Below are positions 26,464 to 34,761 of a stretch of 64,000 bases of DNA, one piece after another. Origin of the DNA: an uncultured Psychroserpens sp. (GTDB taxonomy: Bacteria > Bacteroidota > Bacteroidia > Flavobacteriales > Flavobacteriaceae). Location: assembly GCF_947492715.1 (NCBI RefSeq), contig NZ_CANLNS010000001.1, positions 62,001 through 126,000 on the forward strand. Reading direction: 5' to 3'. The stretch's first letter is position 1; every line of letters starts with the position of its first letter. The translations under genes and the position numbers were made by a program. The notes below the pieces were generated by a model. The model was not told where the DNA came from and searched no databases. It saw nothing but the letters and a program-made list of their open reading frames with translations.

Positions 26464-27219
26464 TTACCATTCCATATTTGGATAGGTTCTTTGCATATAT
26501 TGCAAATCACTTAATAGATATCCCAGATGTTCTGTATGTATACCTTCTTTCCCTCCTTTTTGAAACCATTTTGATTCTGGAGTATTGAGTGTTGCTACTT
26601 CTAAAACAGCATTCACTCTGTTATAGTAATCTTCTTTTAGTTTTGTCACATCAACACCAATTCCTTCAGCAAGCATTGCTTTGTCTGCATTTGTTTGATG
26701 AAATAACTCATCGGTATATGTCCATAAATCATTAATAGCTTCTTGCATTTTTGCATTGCTTTCTTCGGTACCATCACCTAAGCGTTTTATCCAATCTGAG
26801 GAAAAGCGTTCGTGATAACTTACTTCTTTAACACATTTATTGGCAATGGCCGAAAGTGTCAAATCTGTACTTTTTTGGAGTTCTTTTAAAAATGCTAGAT
26901 GATAAACATCAAATAAAAATTGACGTCCTAACGTATAAGCAAAATTGGTATTAGGTTGTTCAACCAACAACACATTTTTATACTCACGTTCTTTGCGAAG
27001 CATGGCGATATCGTCCTCACTACGTTCATCTCCTGCTATTTTCGCAGCATATTGAAAATAGCTACGTACTTGTCCGAATAAATCTAGAGAAATATTTGTA
27101 CAAGCAATATCAGTTTCTAAATTTGGCCCATGACCGCAGAGTTCTCCCATACGTTGTCCTAGGATAAGACTATTATCTGCGATACCAAGAATATAATTAT
27201 ATAAATTTTCGTTTTTCAT
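26464..27219 (-). CDS. paaC: Phenylacetyl-CoA epoxidase structural subunit PaaC
   Basis: It encodes 251 residues of a ferritin-like helical protein (ILGIADNSLILGQRMGELCG at the start, KEVSYHERFSSDWIKRLGDG in the middle). PaaC pairs with the catalytic PaaA in the epoxidase but has lost most of the di-iron ligands. The ATG overlaps the paaB stop by one base (TAATG). Confidence 0.95.
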   Translation of the reverse strand: MKNENLYNYILGIADNSLILGQRMGELCGHGPNLETDIACTNISLDLFGQVRSYFQYAAKIAGDERSEDDIAMLRKEREYKNVLLVEQPNTNFAYTLGRQFLFDVYHLAFLKELQKSTDLTLSAIANKCVKEVSYHERFSSDWIKRLGDGTEESNAKMQEAINDLWTYTDELFHQTNADKAMLAEGIGVDVTKLKEDYYNRVNAVLEVATLNTPESKWFQKGGKEGIHTEHLGYLLSDLQYMQRTYPNMEW

Positions 27220-27506
27220 TACATGTGTTTTACTTCGTCTGGTAAATCATAAAATGTTGGGTGACGATATACTTTATCTTGTGCTGGTTCGAACAGCTCA
27301 CCATTATTTTCGGGATTTGAAGCTGTAATATTCTTTGATTCTACAACCCAAATACTTACACCTTCATTTCGTCTAGTGTAGACGTCACGGGCGTTTTCTA
27401 ATGCCATCTCTGCATCTGCAGCATGAAGGCTTCCAAAATGTCTGTGTTCTAATCCGTTTTTACTTCTTACGAAGATTTCCCAAAGAGGCCAGTTTTTTGT
27501 TGACAT
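27219..27506 (-). CDS. paaB: Phenylacetyl-CoA epoxidase subunit PaaB
   Basis: It encodes 95 residues from the ATG at 27506 (MSTKNWPLWEIFVRSK), the usual PaaB length; longer upstream extension overlaps paaA and is not family-like. Signatures are GLEHRHFGSLHAADAEMALENARDVYTRR (split GLEHRHFGSLHA and ENARDVYTRR) and a conserved SIWVVES strand. It bridges PaaAC heterodimers in the complex. Confidence 0.95.
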   Translation of the reverse strand: MSTKNWPLWEIFVRSKNGLEHRHFGSLHAADAEMALENARDVYTRRNEGVSIWVVESKNITASNPENNGELFEPAQDKVYRHPTFYDLPDEVKHM

Positions 27507-27516
27507 AACTATAGTT

Positions 27517-28473
27517 TTAAACTGCTTGTTTTTCTTTTCTTTCTTGTTTCTTTTTTGCGTGAGCCATGGCAGCATCACGAACCCACTCTCCACGTTCCCA
27601 AGCGCCCACTCTTGCTTTCATTCTTTCTTTATTCATTGGTCCATGACCTTTTACAACTTGCCAGAATTCATCCCAATCAATTGCTCCGAAATCATAGCTT
27701 TGTCGTTCTTCATTCCATTTTAAATCTGGGTCTGGAACTGTTAAACCAATTAAATCGGCTTGAGGCACTGTTTGATCTATAAACTGCTGACGCAATTCGT
27801 CATTGGTTTTACGTTTAAGTTTCCATTTCATTGACTGTGCTGTATGTACCGATTTATCATCTGTTGGACCTAACATCATAAGACTGGGCCACCACCAACG
27901 ATTTAGAGCATCTTGAGCCATTTCCTTTTGTTCTGGAGTTCCATTAGCCAATTTGATCATGATTTCATAACCCTGTCTTTGGTGAAAACTCTCTTCTTTA
28001 CATACACGAATCATTGCCCTTGCATAAGGACCATAAGATGTATTACACAATGGCACCTGATTAATGATGGCTGCTCCATCAACCAACCAACCAATAGCAC
28101 CCATATCTGCCCAAGTTAATGTTGGATAATTAAAAATACTAGAATACTTGGCTTTGCCTGTATGCAATTGTTCGTAGAGTTCATCTCTTGAAATACCTAA
28201 GGTCTCAGTAGCGGAATAGAGGTACAATCCATGACCAGCTTCATCCTGTACTTTTGCCAGTAACGCCACTTTACGTCGTAACGAAGGTGCTCTTGTAATC
28301 CAGTTACCTTCAGGAAGCATTCCTATAATCTCAGAATGTGCATGTTGTGACATTTGTCGAATATGCGTTTTACGATACTTCTCTGGCATCCAATCTTTAG
28401 GCTCGATTTTCTCATCTCTGGCGATACGCTCGTCAAATTGTTTTTCGAGATTTTTAATTTGTTCTTCACTCAT
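27517..28473 (-). CDS. paaA: Phenylacetyl-CoA epoxidase catalytic subunit PaaA
   Basis: It encodes 318 residues. The di-iron carboxylate ligands lie in [20 protein letters not shown] and [11 protein letters not shown]. The subunit binds phenylacetyl-CoA and inserts one oxygen atom to give the ring 1,2-epoxide, with electrons from PaaE. The C-terminal [10 protein letters not shown] and [13 protein letters not shown] are typical. It lies 10 bp before paaB and 71 bp after paaE. Confidence 0.96.
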   Translation of the reverse strand: MSEEQIKNLEKQFDERIARDEKIEPKDWMPEKYRKTHIRQMSQHAHSEIIGMLPEGNWITRAPSLRRKVALLAKVQDEAGHGLYLYSATETLGISRDELYEQLHTGKAKYSSIFNYPTLTWADMGAIGWLVDGAAIINQVPLCNTSYGPYARAMIRVCKEESFHQRQGYEIMIKLANGTPEQKEMAQDALNRWWWPSLMMLGPTDDKSVHTAQSMKWKLKRKTNDELRQQFIDQTVPQADLIGLTVPDPDLKWNEERQSYDFGAIDWDEFWQVVKGHGPMNKERMKARVGAWERGEWVRDAAMAHAKKKQERKEKQAV

Positions 28474-28544
28474 AACTTTAAGTTTTTGGTGACTAAATTT
28501 TCTTTTTCATTATATGGTTGGTTTGATGGTATAGTCTTTAAAAA

Positions 28545-29618
28545 TCATACATCAAAATCTACTACTACTTTTTCTGTTGTTGGCACGGCTTGGCAGCTTA
28601 ACACTAAGTTTTGAGCTACCTCCTTATCATCTAAGGCATAATTAATTTTCATTTCAACTGCTCCTTCTATCACTTCGCACTTACATGTACTACAAACACC
28701 ACCTTTACAAGCAAAAGGCAAATCGGCCCCTGCACCTAAAGCAGCATCTAAAATATTATCATATTCCTTAGTCATTGTAAATGCAAATTCTTTTCCACCA
28801 TCTACAATTGTTATTTCAACACCTTCAACGTTTTGTTTTGCCAAACGTTCAGCTCTTTTAATATCTTCTTCTGATAGACCTGTAACAAATAACTCGAAAT
28901 GCACTAATTCTTTTGGCAATCCCTTATTAATTAAATAGTCACTAACATAATTCACCATTTGCTCTGGACCGCAGAGAAAAACCTCACTTGTATCAGGAAT
29001 GTCGATGAAAGTTTTGGTTAGGACTTCCATTTTGTCGTCGTCAAATCTTCCATTAAAAAGCTCAATATCTCTACGTTCTTTAGTTAGGAAGTAATAGATT
29101 TCTAGTCTTCCAAAATAGGTGTTTCGAAGTTGCTCTAGTTCTTCTTTAAAGATAATAGATTTTGCCGTTTTATTCACATAAAACAGCTTACAAGTTGAGT
29201 TTGGTTCTTGAGCCAGGTGGGCTTTTATCATTGATAACACCGGCGTGATTCCACTTCCTGCCGCAAAAAACAGATAGTTTTTTGAATGCTCAGGCATTAC
29301 AGAGACCCCAAACGTTCCGCTTGGCGTCATAACCTCGAGGTAATCGCCCTTCTTTATTTCAGTATTAATATAGGTAGAAAATTTACCACCAGGAATTTGC
29401 TTCACGGCTACTTTCCACTGATTTTCACTTGGACTCGAACACAATGAGTACGAACGACGAACATCTTCGCCGTTTATATCTGCCTTAAGCGTTAAATGCT
29501 GGCCTTGTCTAAATTTAAAATTATCTTGTAATTCTAAAGGAATATCAAATGATACTACCGAAGTATCTTCGGTTTCCTTATAAATATCTGCAACTTTTAA
29601 GTTATGAAATTCTGCCAT
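28545..29618 (-). CDS. paaE: Phenylacetyl-CoA epoxidase reductase PaaE
   Basis: It encodes 357 residues: FAD-binding domain (about 1-105; RRSYSLCSSP), NAD(P)-binding domain (about 110-235; AAGSGITPVLSMI, FLCGPEQMV), and a C-terminal plant-type 2Fe-2S ferredoxin domain (about 262-357) with the ligands in CKGGVCSTCKC and a later Cys in SCQAV. It feeds NADPH electrons to PaaA. It is the first gene after the predicted promoter/operator, unlike the E. coli order, where paaE follows paaD. Confidence 0.95.
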   Translation of the reverse strand: MAEFHNLKVADIYKETEDTSVVSFDIPLELQDNFKFRQGQHLTLKADINGEDVRRSYSLCSSPSENQWKVAVKQIPGGKFSTYINTEIKKGDYLEVMTPSGTFGVSVMPEHSKNYLFFAAGSGITPVLSMIKAHLAQEPNSTCKLFYVNKTAKSIIFKEELEQLRNTYFGRLEIYYFLTKERRDIELFNGRFDDDKMEVLTKTFIDIPDTSEVFLCGPEQMVNYVSDYLINKGLPKELVHFELFVTGLSEEDIKRAERLAKQNVEGVEITIVDGGKEFAFTMTKEYDNILDAALGAGADLPFACKGGVCSTCKCEVIEGAVEMKINYALDDKEVAQNLVLSCQAVPTTEKVVVDFDV

Positions 29619-29637
29619 GTGTATACCTTAAACATTT

Positions 29638-29655
29638 AACTAACACTTGTTAGTT
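29638..29655 (-). promoter_or_regulatory. Predicted TetR-family operator before paaE
   Basis: AACTAACACTTGTTAGTT is an 18-bp palindrome with a single central mismatched pair. It lies 20 bp upstream of the paaE start codon and just after the predicted transcription start set by the -7 box at 29663-29670. A repressor bound here would block the paa transcript. The TetR gene ends only 32 bp upstream. Confidence 0.7.
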
Positions 29656-29662
29656 TGGTGAA

Positions 29663-29670
29663 CAAAGATA
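29663..29670 (-). promoter_or_regulatory. -7 box of the paa operon promoter
   Basis: On the minus strand this reads TATCTTTG, a perfect TAnnTTTG match, between the TetR gene and paaE. Transcription would start near 29657, immediately before the palindromic operator. Confidence 0.65.
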
Positions 29671-29687
29671 CAAAATATTATTCTTAA

Positions 29688-30257
29688 TTAGACGTTAATT
29701 CCTTCTATGAGAACTTCACTTAAATTATTAGCCAAATCATCGGCATTAAGATCTTCTTTTTTAGGTATCCATAAATAGAGTGAACGCAAAGTAGACAACA
29801 TAGAGAACATTATAACTTCGGCATTGGTTTGTTTTATTTCGGCAGTAGAAATACCTTCTTCAATAATTTTTAAAAAATTATTTTCGTACTCATTTCTTAA
29901 TTTTAAATAGTAATCCAATTGATCCTCAAGATGCATCCAGTCATTATTTAAAGAGGCCATACCATTTGTATTACTAGCTGTAATATTAACATGTAAGGCG
30001 ACCACTTGCTTAAGTTTAGAGATATTCGAAACCTCCGATGCAATAATAATGCTCATACCATTTGTAAAGGCTTCGGCGATATCAATGATAATCTCTTTAA
30101 GAATATCTTGTTTTGAGTTAATATGATTATAAAGACTAGCAGCTTTTATTCCCATGGCTGTAGCCAAATCCCTCATCGTCACTGCGCTATAGCCTTTATC
30201 CTTAAAAAGTTTAGCTGCCGTATTTATGATTTCGTCCTTACGCGTTTCTGATTTCAT
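29688..30257 (-). CDS. TetR/AcrR family regulator, likely repressor of the paa cluster
   Basis: It encodes 189 residues from the ATG at 30257 (MKSETRKDEII); a GTG two codons upstream is possible. The helix-turn-helix lies at about 22-50 (TMRDLATAMGIKAASLYNHI). The ligand domain has no clear motif; phenylacetyl-CoA is the usual inducer of PaaR-type repressors and is the natural guess. It is co-directional with paaE, and the palindrome it probably recognises lies in the gap between them. Confidence 0.88.
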   Translation of the reverse strand: MKSETRKDEIINTAAKLFKDKGYSAVTMRDLATAMGIKAASLYNHINSKQDILKEIIIDIAEAFTNGMSIIIASEVSNISKLKQVVALHVNITASNTNGMASLNNDWMHLEDQLDYYLKLRNEYENNFLKIIEEGISTAEIKQTNAEVIMFSMLSTLRSLYLWIPKKEDLNADDLANNLSEVLIEGINV

Positions 30258-30330
30258 TGGCACTAATATACATATTCAATTTAAACTAAAACATTATGTT
30301 AATCAATCTAAACAGCCATTTTTTAATTCA

Positions 30331-30338
30331 TAACTTTG
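30331..30338 (+). promoter_or_regulatory. -7 box TAACTTTG for the hydroxylase gene
   Basis: A TAnnTTTG match lies 35 bp before the ATG at 30373, in the divergent gap between the TetR gene and the aromatic amino acid hydroxylase. No copy of the paaE palindrome is seen here. Confidence 0.55.
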
Positions 30339-30372
30339 TAAGGTTTTAAAGAAAAATGCACTTAAATAAACT

Positions 30373-32118
30373 ATGAATAGAGCAATAGAAACCAATCCGT
30401 TAATTGACAGATTACCTCCTCACTTAAAGCAGTTTATTAAGCCTCAAGACTATGATGATTACTCTCCTATTAATCAAGCGGTTTGGCGCTATGTCATGCG
30501 GAAAAATGTATCTTATTTAAGTAAGGTGGCCCACCACTCATACTTAAAAGGGCTAGATATGACTGGTATTTCTATTGAAACTATACCAAGTATGTATGGC
30601 ATGAATCGTATTTTAAAAGATATAGGTTGGGCCGCTGTTGCTGTTGATGGCTTTATTCCCCCAAACGCTTTTATGGAGTTTCAGGCTTATAAAGTTTTGG
30701 TGATTGCCTCAGATATCAGGCAATTAGAACATATTGAATACACACCTGCTCCAGATATTATTCATGAAGCGGCTGGGCACGCCCCTATTATTGCCAACCC
30801 CGATTATGCTGAATATTTAAGGCGTTTTGGTGAAATTGGAGCGAAGGCTATTTTATCTGCACATGACAATGAAATGTATGAAGCTGTTCGATCACTTTCT
30901 ATTTTAAAAGAATCTCCAACATCAACATCTGAAGCCATTAAAAATGCCGAAGCCTTAGTACAAGAACTTCAGCATAAAAAAGTACCGCTTTCTGAAATTG
31001 CAAAAATTAGAAACTTACATTGGTGGACTGTTGAATATGGACTTATAGGCACTATCGAAAATCCTAAAATTTATGGCGCTGGGCTATTATCATCTATTGG
31101 AGAAAGTAAATGGTGTATGACCGACCAAGTTGAAAAGCGGTTATATAGCATTGATGCAGCCGACATAGAATTTGATATTACCAAACCTCAACCACAACTC
31201 TTTGTAACTCCAGATTTTGCTTACCTCATGGAGGTGCTTGAAGAATTTTCTAGTACCATGGCATTAAGAAAGGGCGGATTTCGAGGTTTACAAAAACTTA
31301 TAGATTCTAGAAAAATTGGTAGTATAGAATTAAATACAGGATTGCAAATTTCTGGTGTTTTTACCGAAATGATTACCGACGAGGACAATAACGTCGTATT
31401 CTTTAAAACCGAAGGCCCAACTGCTTTGGCTAATAGAGAAAAAGAACTTATAGGTCATGGCGCACAAGCCAATCCGAATGGATTTAGTTCTCCAATTGGA
31501 AAACTTAAAGGTATTAGCTTAGCTATTGAAGACATGAGGCCTAGAGATTTAAAGGCTTATAATTTTTACGACGGAAAAAGGATTGCCATTGAATACGAAA
31601 GCGGCATTACAATTGAAGGTTTAAATGTAACTGGTATTAGAAATGTATTTGGAAAATTAATTCTTATAGAGTTTGAAGATTGTACGGTAACATATAAAGA
31701 CAGGGTTTTATTCTCTCCGAACCAAGGAACTTTCAAATTGGCGGTAGGATCATCAATAATTTCTGCATTTGCTGGTGCGGCAGACTACAGATCTTTTGAC
31801 AATCTATATCATGTATCAGAAACTAAAACAGTGCGAAAACTTAAAGACAGTAGCACTTTAGAACTCGAGTCACTTTATAAGAACACGAGTGATATAAGGC
31901 AATCAAATTACGACGAAGAGCGTGTCAAAACTATTTTTAAAACCTTAACCGATAATCATAATGATGATTGGCTTTTAGCATTAGAATTGTATGAATTAGC
32001 ATATCGTTACGACAAAGATTTTAGTAAAAATATTTTAAACCGTTTGGAACATTTAAAGCTGAAACGACCAAACGTTGCACACTTAATCACAAATGGATTA
32101 GAATTAATTACAAATTAA
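30373..32118 (+). CDS. phhA: Aromatic amino acid hydroxylase (phenylalanine 4-monooxygenase type)
   Basis: It encodes 581 residues. The catalytic domain (about 30-310) carries the non-haem iron ligands His131 and His136 (IIHEAAGHAP) and Glu221 (WWTVEYGLIG), as in tetrahydropterin-dependent phenylalanine, tyrosine and tryptophan hydroxylases. It should turn phenylalanine into tyrosine in the cytosol. About 260 C-terminal residues (320-581) have no counterpart in the ~270-residue proteobacterial enzyme and read as a beta-rich then helical extension of unknown role. It is divergent from the paa regulator, which fits phenylalanine catabolism. Confidence 0.93.
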   Translation: MNRAIETNPLIDRLPPHLKQFIKPQDYDDYSPINQAVWRYVMRKNVSYLSKVAHHSYLKGLDMTGISIETIPSMYGMNRILKDIGWAAVAVDGFIPPNAFMEFQAYKVLVIASDIRQLEHIEYTPAPDIIHEAAGHAPIIANPDYAEYLRRFGEIGAKAILSAHDNEMYEAVRSLSILKESPTSTSEAIKNAEALVQELQHKKVPLSEIAKIRNLHWWTVEYGLIGTIENPKIYGAGLLSSIGESKWCMTDQVEKRLYSIDAADIEFDITKPQPQLFVTPDFAYLMEVLEEFSSTMALRKGGFRGLQKLIDSRKIGSIELNTGLQISGVFTEMITDEDNNVVFFKTEGPTALANREKELIGHGAQANPNGFSSPIGKLKGISLAIEDMRPRDLKAYNFYDGKRIAIEYESGITIEGLNVTGIRNVFGKLILIEFEDCTVTYKDRVLFSPNQGTFKLAVGSSIISAFAGAADYRSFDNLYHVSETKTVRKLKDSSTLELESLYKNTSDIRQSNYDEERVKTIFKTLTDNHNDDWLLALELYELAYRYDKDFSKNILNRLEHLKLKRPNVAHLITNGLELITN

Positions 32119-32128
32119 ACTTTATGCC

Positions 32129-32434
32129 ATGGGATTATTAGGATTTATTTTTGGAGCTAAAAAGCGTCAAGTTGAGCGTTACATAAAAAATGGAGCTATT
32201 GTTTTAGATGTTAGAACACAGCGTGAATGGGACAAAGGACATATTGAAAATTCTGTTCATATTCCGTTGAATGAATTAAATGCGAGAGTTAAAGAAGTAA
32301 AAAACCTTAACAAACCAATAATTGCTTGCTGTGAAAGTGGTGTGCGTTCTGCAAAAGCTGCAAAATATTTAAACCTTAATAATATTGATGCAATTAATGG
32401 AGGTGGCTGGGTAAGTGTTCAATATAAATTATAA
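32129..32434 (+). CDS. Rhodanese-like domain protein
   Basis: It encodes 101 residues of a single rhodanese domain: VLDVRTQREWDKGHIENSVHIP (split VLDVRTQREWDKGHIE and NSVHIP) and the active-site loop CESGVRSA with Cys68. It could move sulphane sulphur to an acceptor. A short hydrophobic N-terminus (GLLGFIFGA) may give weak membrane association. It lies 10 bp after the hydroxylase gene and overlaps the convergent DUF4230 gene by 6 bp. Confidence 0.9.
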   Translation: MGLLGFIFGAKKRQVERYIKNGAIVLDVRTQREWDKGHIENSVHIPLNELNARVKEVKNLNKPIIACCESGVRSAKAAKYLNLNNIDAINGGGWVSVQYKL

Positions 32435-33043
32435 CTTAATATCTAATAACTCTTCGGAAGAGTCTATTGGATTTTCATTATATTGTAGGGTCCATCCTAA
32501 AGAACTAGTGAGAATATAAAATTTAGCCAATTCACTAATCAACCTGTTTTGGGCATTAGATTTTAATTCTGAGGCTTCAACTTTTTTCATCAACGATTTT
32601 TTTACCGTTTCCTTAATGTCATTATAATCTTTGGCTTCAAATTGATTTAGAAAATCCGCCTGAATATCGTAGTATTCAAAATCTGGATTAATTTTTATTT
32701 CTTCTTTGGGAATACTCGTTATTCTTAATGTTTTAGACAGCTCATCGATCTCGTAATTCACAAGACTCAAATCATAAGCAATCGTTACATCTGCATTAAC
32801 AATTACTATAGCCTGCTTTTTTGCTTCTAATAAATCGGCAAAAACCGCTTTAGAATTTTTATAGGTAAATACTTCACTAAAATGTCCTTCGGTAACTACA
32901 AGTTTACCAACATTTTTAACCTGTTCTTTTATAAGCGCTGTGTGCTCTTGAAGTACGATTTCATCTTGCCGCTTATCACTGCAGTACTTAAAAGTAAAGA
33001 GTATAATTAAGGTAATAATAACGCCGAATATTATTTTTCGCAT
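32429..33043 (-). CDS. DUF4230 membrane-anchored protein
   Basis: It encodes 204 residues with one N-terminal membrane anchor (about 3-18) and a periplasmic DUF4230 body: KVVT-like KLVVTEGHFSEVFTYKNS, AIVIVNADVTIAYDLS, and DIQADFLNQF. The function of the family is unknown. It is convergent with the rhodanese gene. Confidence 0.88.
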   Translation of the reverse strand: MRKIIFGVIITLIILFTFKYCSDKRQDEIVLQEHTALIKEQVKNVGKLVVTEGHFSEVFTYKNSKAVFADLLEAKKQAIVIVNADVTIAYDLSLVNYEIDELSKTLRITSIPKEEIKINPDFEYYDIQADFLNQFEAKDYNDIKETVKKSLMKKVEASELKSNAQNRLISELAKFYILTSSLGWTLQYNENPIDSSEELLDIKL

Positions 33044-33177
33044 ATGCTAATATAATTAAAATATGAGTATGAAATGTTGACGCAAATATGATATCGAGAT
33101 TACAATATTGTCTAAATCACTTGCTATAAGAACAATAAATGGATCATTGGTAAGTTAATTATACAAACCAACTTACT

Positions 33178-33372
33178 ATGAATCGACTTGCAATCGTCTT
33201 TTTATATGTATTAGTTTCTTGTTCTCCAGCATCTACAGAGAACAACCTTAATCCAACTACATCAGACAAATTACTAAGTAGTGTTACAGCAACGTTCTCA
33301 GACTACGTTTTTGAAACCGAATATGAATATGATTTGAATTACATTATCAATAAAAATGCTACTCCTTTTTAA
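33178..33372 (+). CDS. Possible small lipoprotein
   Basis: This 64-residue frame has a short signal peptide and lipobox LVSC (Cys15), followed by an acidic, serine/threonine-rich tail. Its last 14 bases overlap the end of gldC on the other strand. It could be a genuine small lipoprotein or the remnant of a longer one. No family recognised. Confidence 0.45.
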   Translation: MNRLAIVFLYVLVSCSPASTENNLNPTTSDKLLSSVTATFSDYVFETEYEYDLNYIINKNATPF

Positions 33373-33697
33373 GTTCTAACTTTTCAGCAAAGTAATCACA
33401 AAAATCTTTCATTGTAGCTGTCATTTTTTCGTCTTGCGTTGCTCTGTAGAATGTATTGCTCATTTCCACAAGAGTTTGATGAAAAAATTGTTTCATTTCA
33501 TCAACAGGCATGTCTTTTGTCCACAAATCTATACGTAAGGTTTCCTTAGCCTTTGCATCCCAGACTGCGAGCATCATAGCTTTAGCTTCTTCGTTAGATA
33601 TCCCACCATCTTCTGCTGTCCATTGCAGTTTTTCAGGGACTCTGTTTTCGTCAAGTTCTACACTAAGTTCTATTTTTGAAGTATGGTTTTCTGCCAT
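33359..33697 (-). CDS. gldC: Gliding motility protein GldC
   Basis: It encodes 112 residues with the GldC pattern: KIELSVELDENRVPEKLQW, AEDGGISNEEAKAMMLAVWD, LRIDLWTKDMPVDEMKQFF. It is a small soluble protein needed for efficient gliding in Flavobacterium. The ATG overlaps the gldB stop by one base (TAATG). Confidence 0.93.
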   Translation of the reverse strand: MAENHTSKIELSVELDENRVPEKLQWTAEDGGISNEEAKAMMLAVWDAKAKETLRIDLWTKDMPVDEMKQFFHQTLVEMSNTFYRATQDEKMTATMKDFCDYFAEKLELKKE

Positions 33698-34656
33698 TAT
33701 TTTGGTGGTTTATAATTAGATTTATTAAATATCTCATTGGCATCTGTTTGCAACATTTCTTGTAATGACACATCATTATTTTTCATATAAGCTCTTACAA
33801 TTTGCCATCCCATATATTGTCCAAGTCTGCCAGGTGTTTTGCTATCGAGCTCTAAGTAAAATTTCGAAAATGGGGCGTCTGCAATAAATCTAGCAGGCAA
33901 ACTGCTATCTGTATTATACAACATTTCCTTTTCAACAAATTCTGTCCAAATTACACCTTCATTTAACCGAGCAAACTCTAGCTGTTCTGGAGTATAACCT
34001 ATTTTTTCAGCATCGGTTTTAAAGGGGATCATTTTATCTTTAAAGTAGAGTTGTTTCCCAAAATATACCATTTCATCTAGTAGCGTCTTTTTTCTGGATT
34101 GAAAAATCTGTCGTTCACTATACGCTTTAGCCAAATCAACAACAATCTGCGAAGGTTTCATGTTTTGAGATAAAAAAACAGGGATACCTGAATACACTTC
34201 ATGGTCATTCCCTAAGTAATTATCTATTGCAATAACAGCAACAGTATCTGTAACTGCTAACTTGTTTCTATAATCTACAAAATTGGTCAATGTGACTATT
34301 CTCGGTTCGGTAAAACTTTTATCATAATATTTTAAATGCTGAAATAGCTGTTCGATCTCATGGGTTTCATTTTTGAAATCTTCAAAAATTTTATCGGTTT
34401 CATTATTCAACATAATCTGATTAGAATCTTGCATTCTTTCAACCCACAGAGAATCTGGAATTCGGTTGTAAAACAAAAAAGGGAAGGCCTTTTTTAAATC
34501 AGACAAACCTTCGGGTTTTACCTCGGCAAATGCGCGATCAAATCGCTCTACAATAAAGTCGGTTTCAATTTTAGAAATTTCGTTTTCTACGGCGTCCTCA
34601 TTTTTACAACTAAAAACACTAACACATAGAAGGGTAAATAAGACAAATTGTTTCAT
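33697..34656 (-). CDS. gldB: Gliding motility lipoprotein GldB
   Basis: It encodes 319 residues with lipobox VFSC (Cys17). FIVERFDRAFAEVKP, the FPFLFYNRIPDSLWVERMQD segment (split here at FPFLFYNRIP) and the C-terminal PGRLGQYMGWQIVRAYM are GldB-typical. GldB is a cell-envelope lipoprotein essential for gliding and linked to the T9SS in Flavobacterium johnsoniae. It is the first gene of the gldBC unit, divergent from nadE. Confidence 0.93.
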   Translation of the reverse strand: MKQFVLFTLLCVSVFSCKNEDAVENEISKIETDFIVERFDRAFAEVKPEGLSDLKKAFPFLFYNRIPDSLWVERMQDSNQIMLNNETDKIFEDFKNETHEIEQLFQHLKYYDKSFTEPRIVTLTNFVDYRNKLAVTDTVAVIAIDNYLGNDHEVYSGIPVFLSQNMKPSQIVVDLAKAYSERQIFQSRKKTLLDEMVYFGKQLYFKDKMIPFKTDAEKIGYTPEQLEFARLNEGVIWTEFVEKEMLYNTDSSLPARFIADAPFSKFYLELDSKTPGRLGQYMGWQIVRAYMKNNDVSLQEMLQTDANEIFNKSNYKPPK

Positions 34657-34699
34657 GGGTTATATTAACGATAACTTAATATTAGTAAATTTTTATTAC

Positions 34700-34734
34700 T
34701 AACGTGATTACGTTATTTTTGTTACGCAAAGGTA
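34700..34734. promoter_or_regulatory. Overlapping divergent promoters of gldBC and nadE with an inverted repeat
   Basis: The plus strand has TATTTTTG at 34714-34721 for nadE; the minus strand reads TACCTTTG at 34734-34727 for gldB. Both fit TAnnTTTG and they lie 5 bp apart. An inverted repeat TAACGT-GATT-ACGTTA at 34700-34715 abuts them and might bind a regulator. Confidence 0.5.
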
Positions 34735-34761
34735 CTATTATTACATAAAAAACTCACTAAA

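Noticed and set aside
27507-27593. N-terminal extension of PaaB overlapping paaA
   Set aside because: The 95-residue product from the ATG at 27506 has the usual PaaB length and start.
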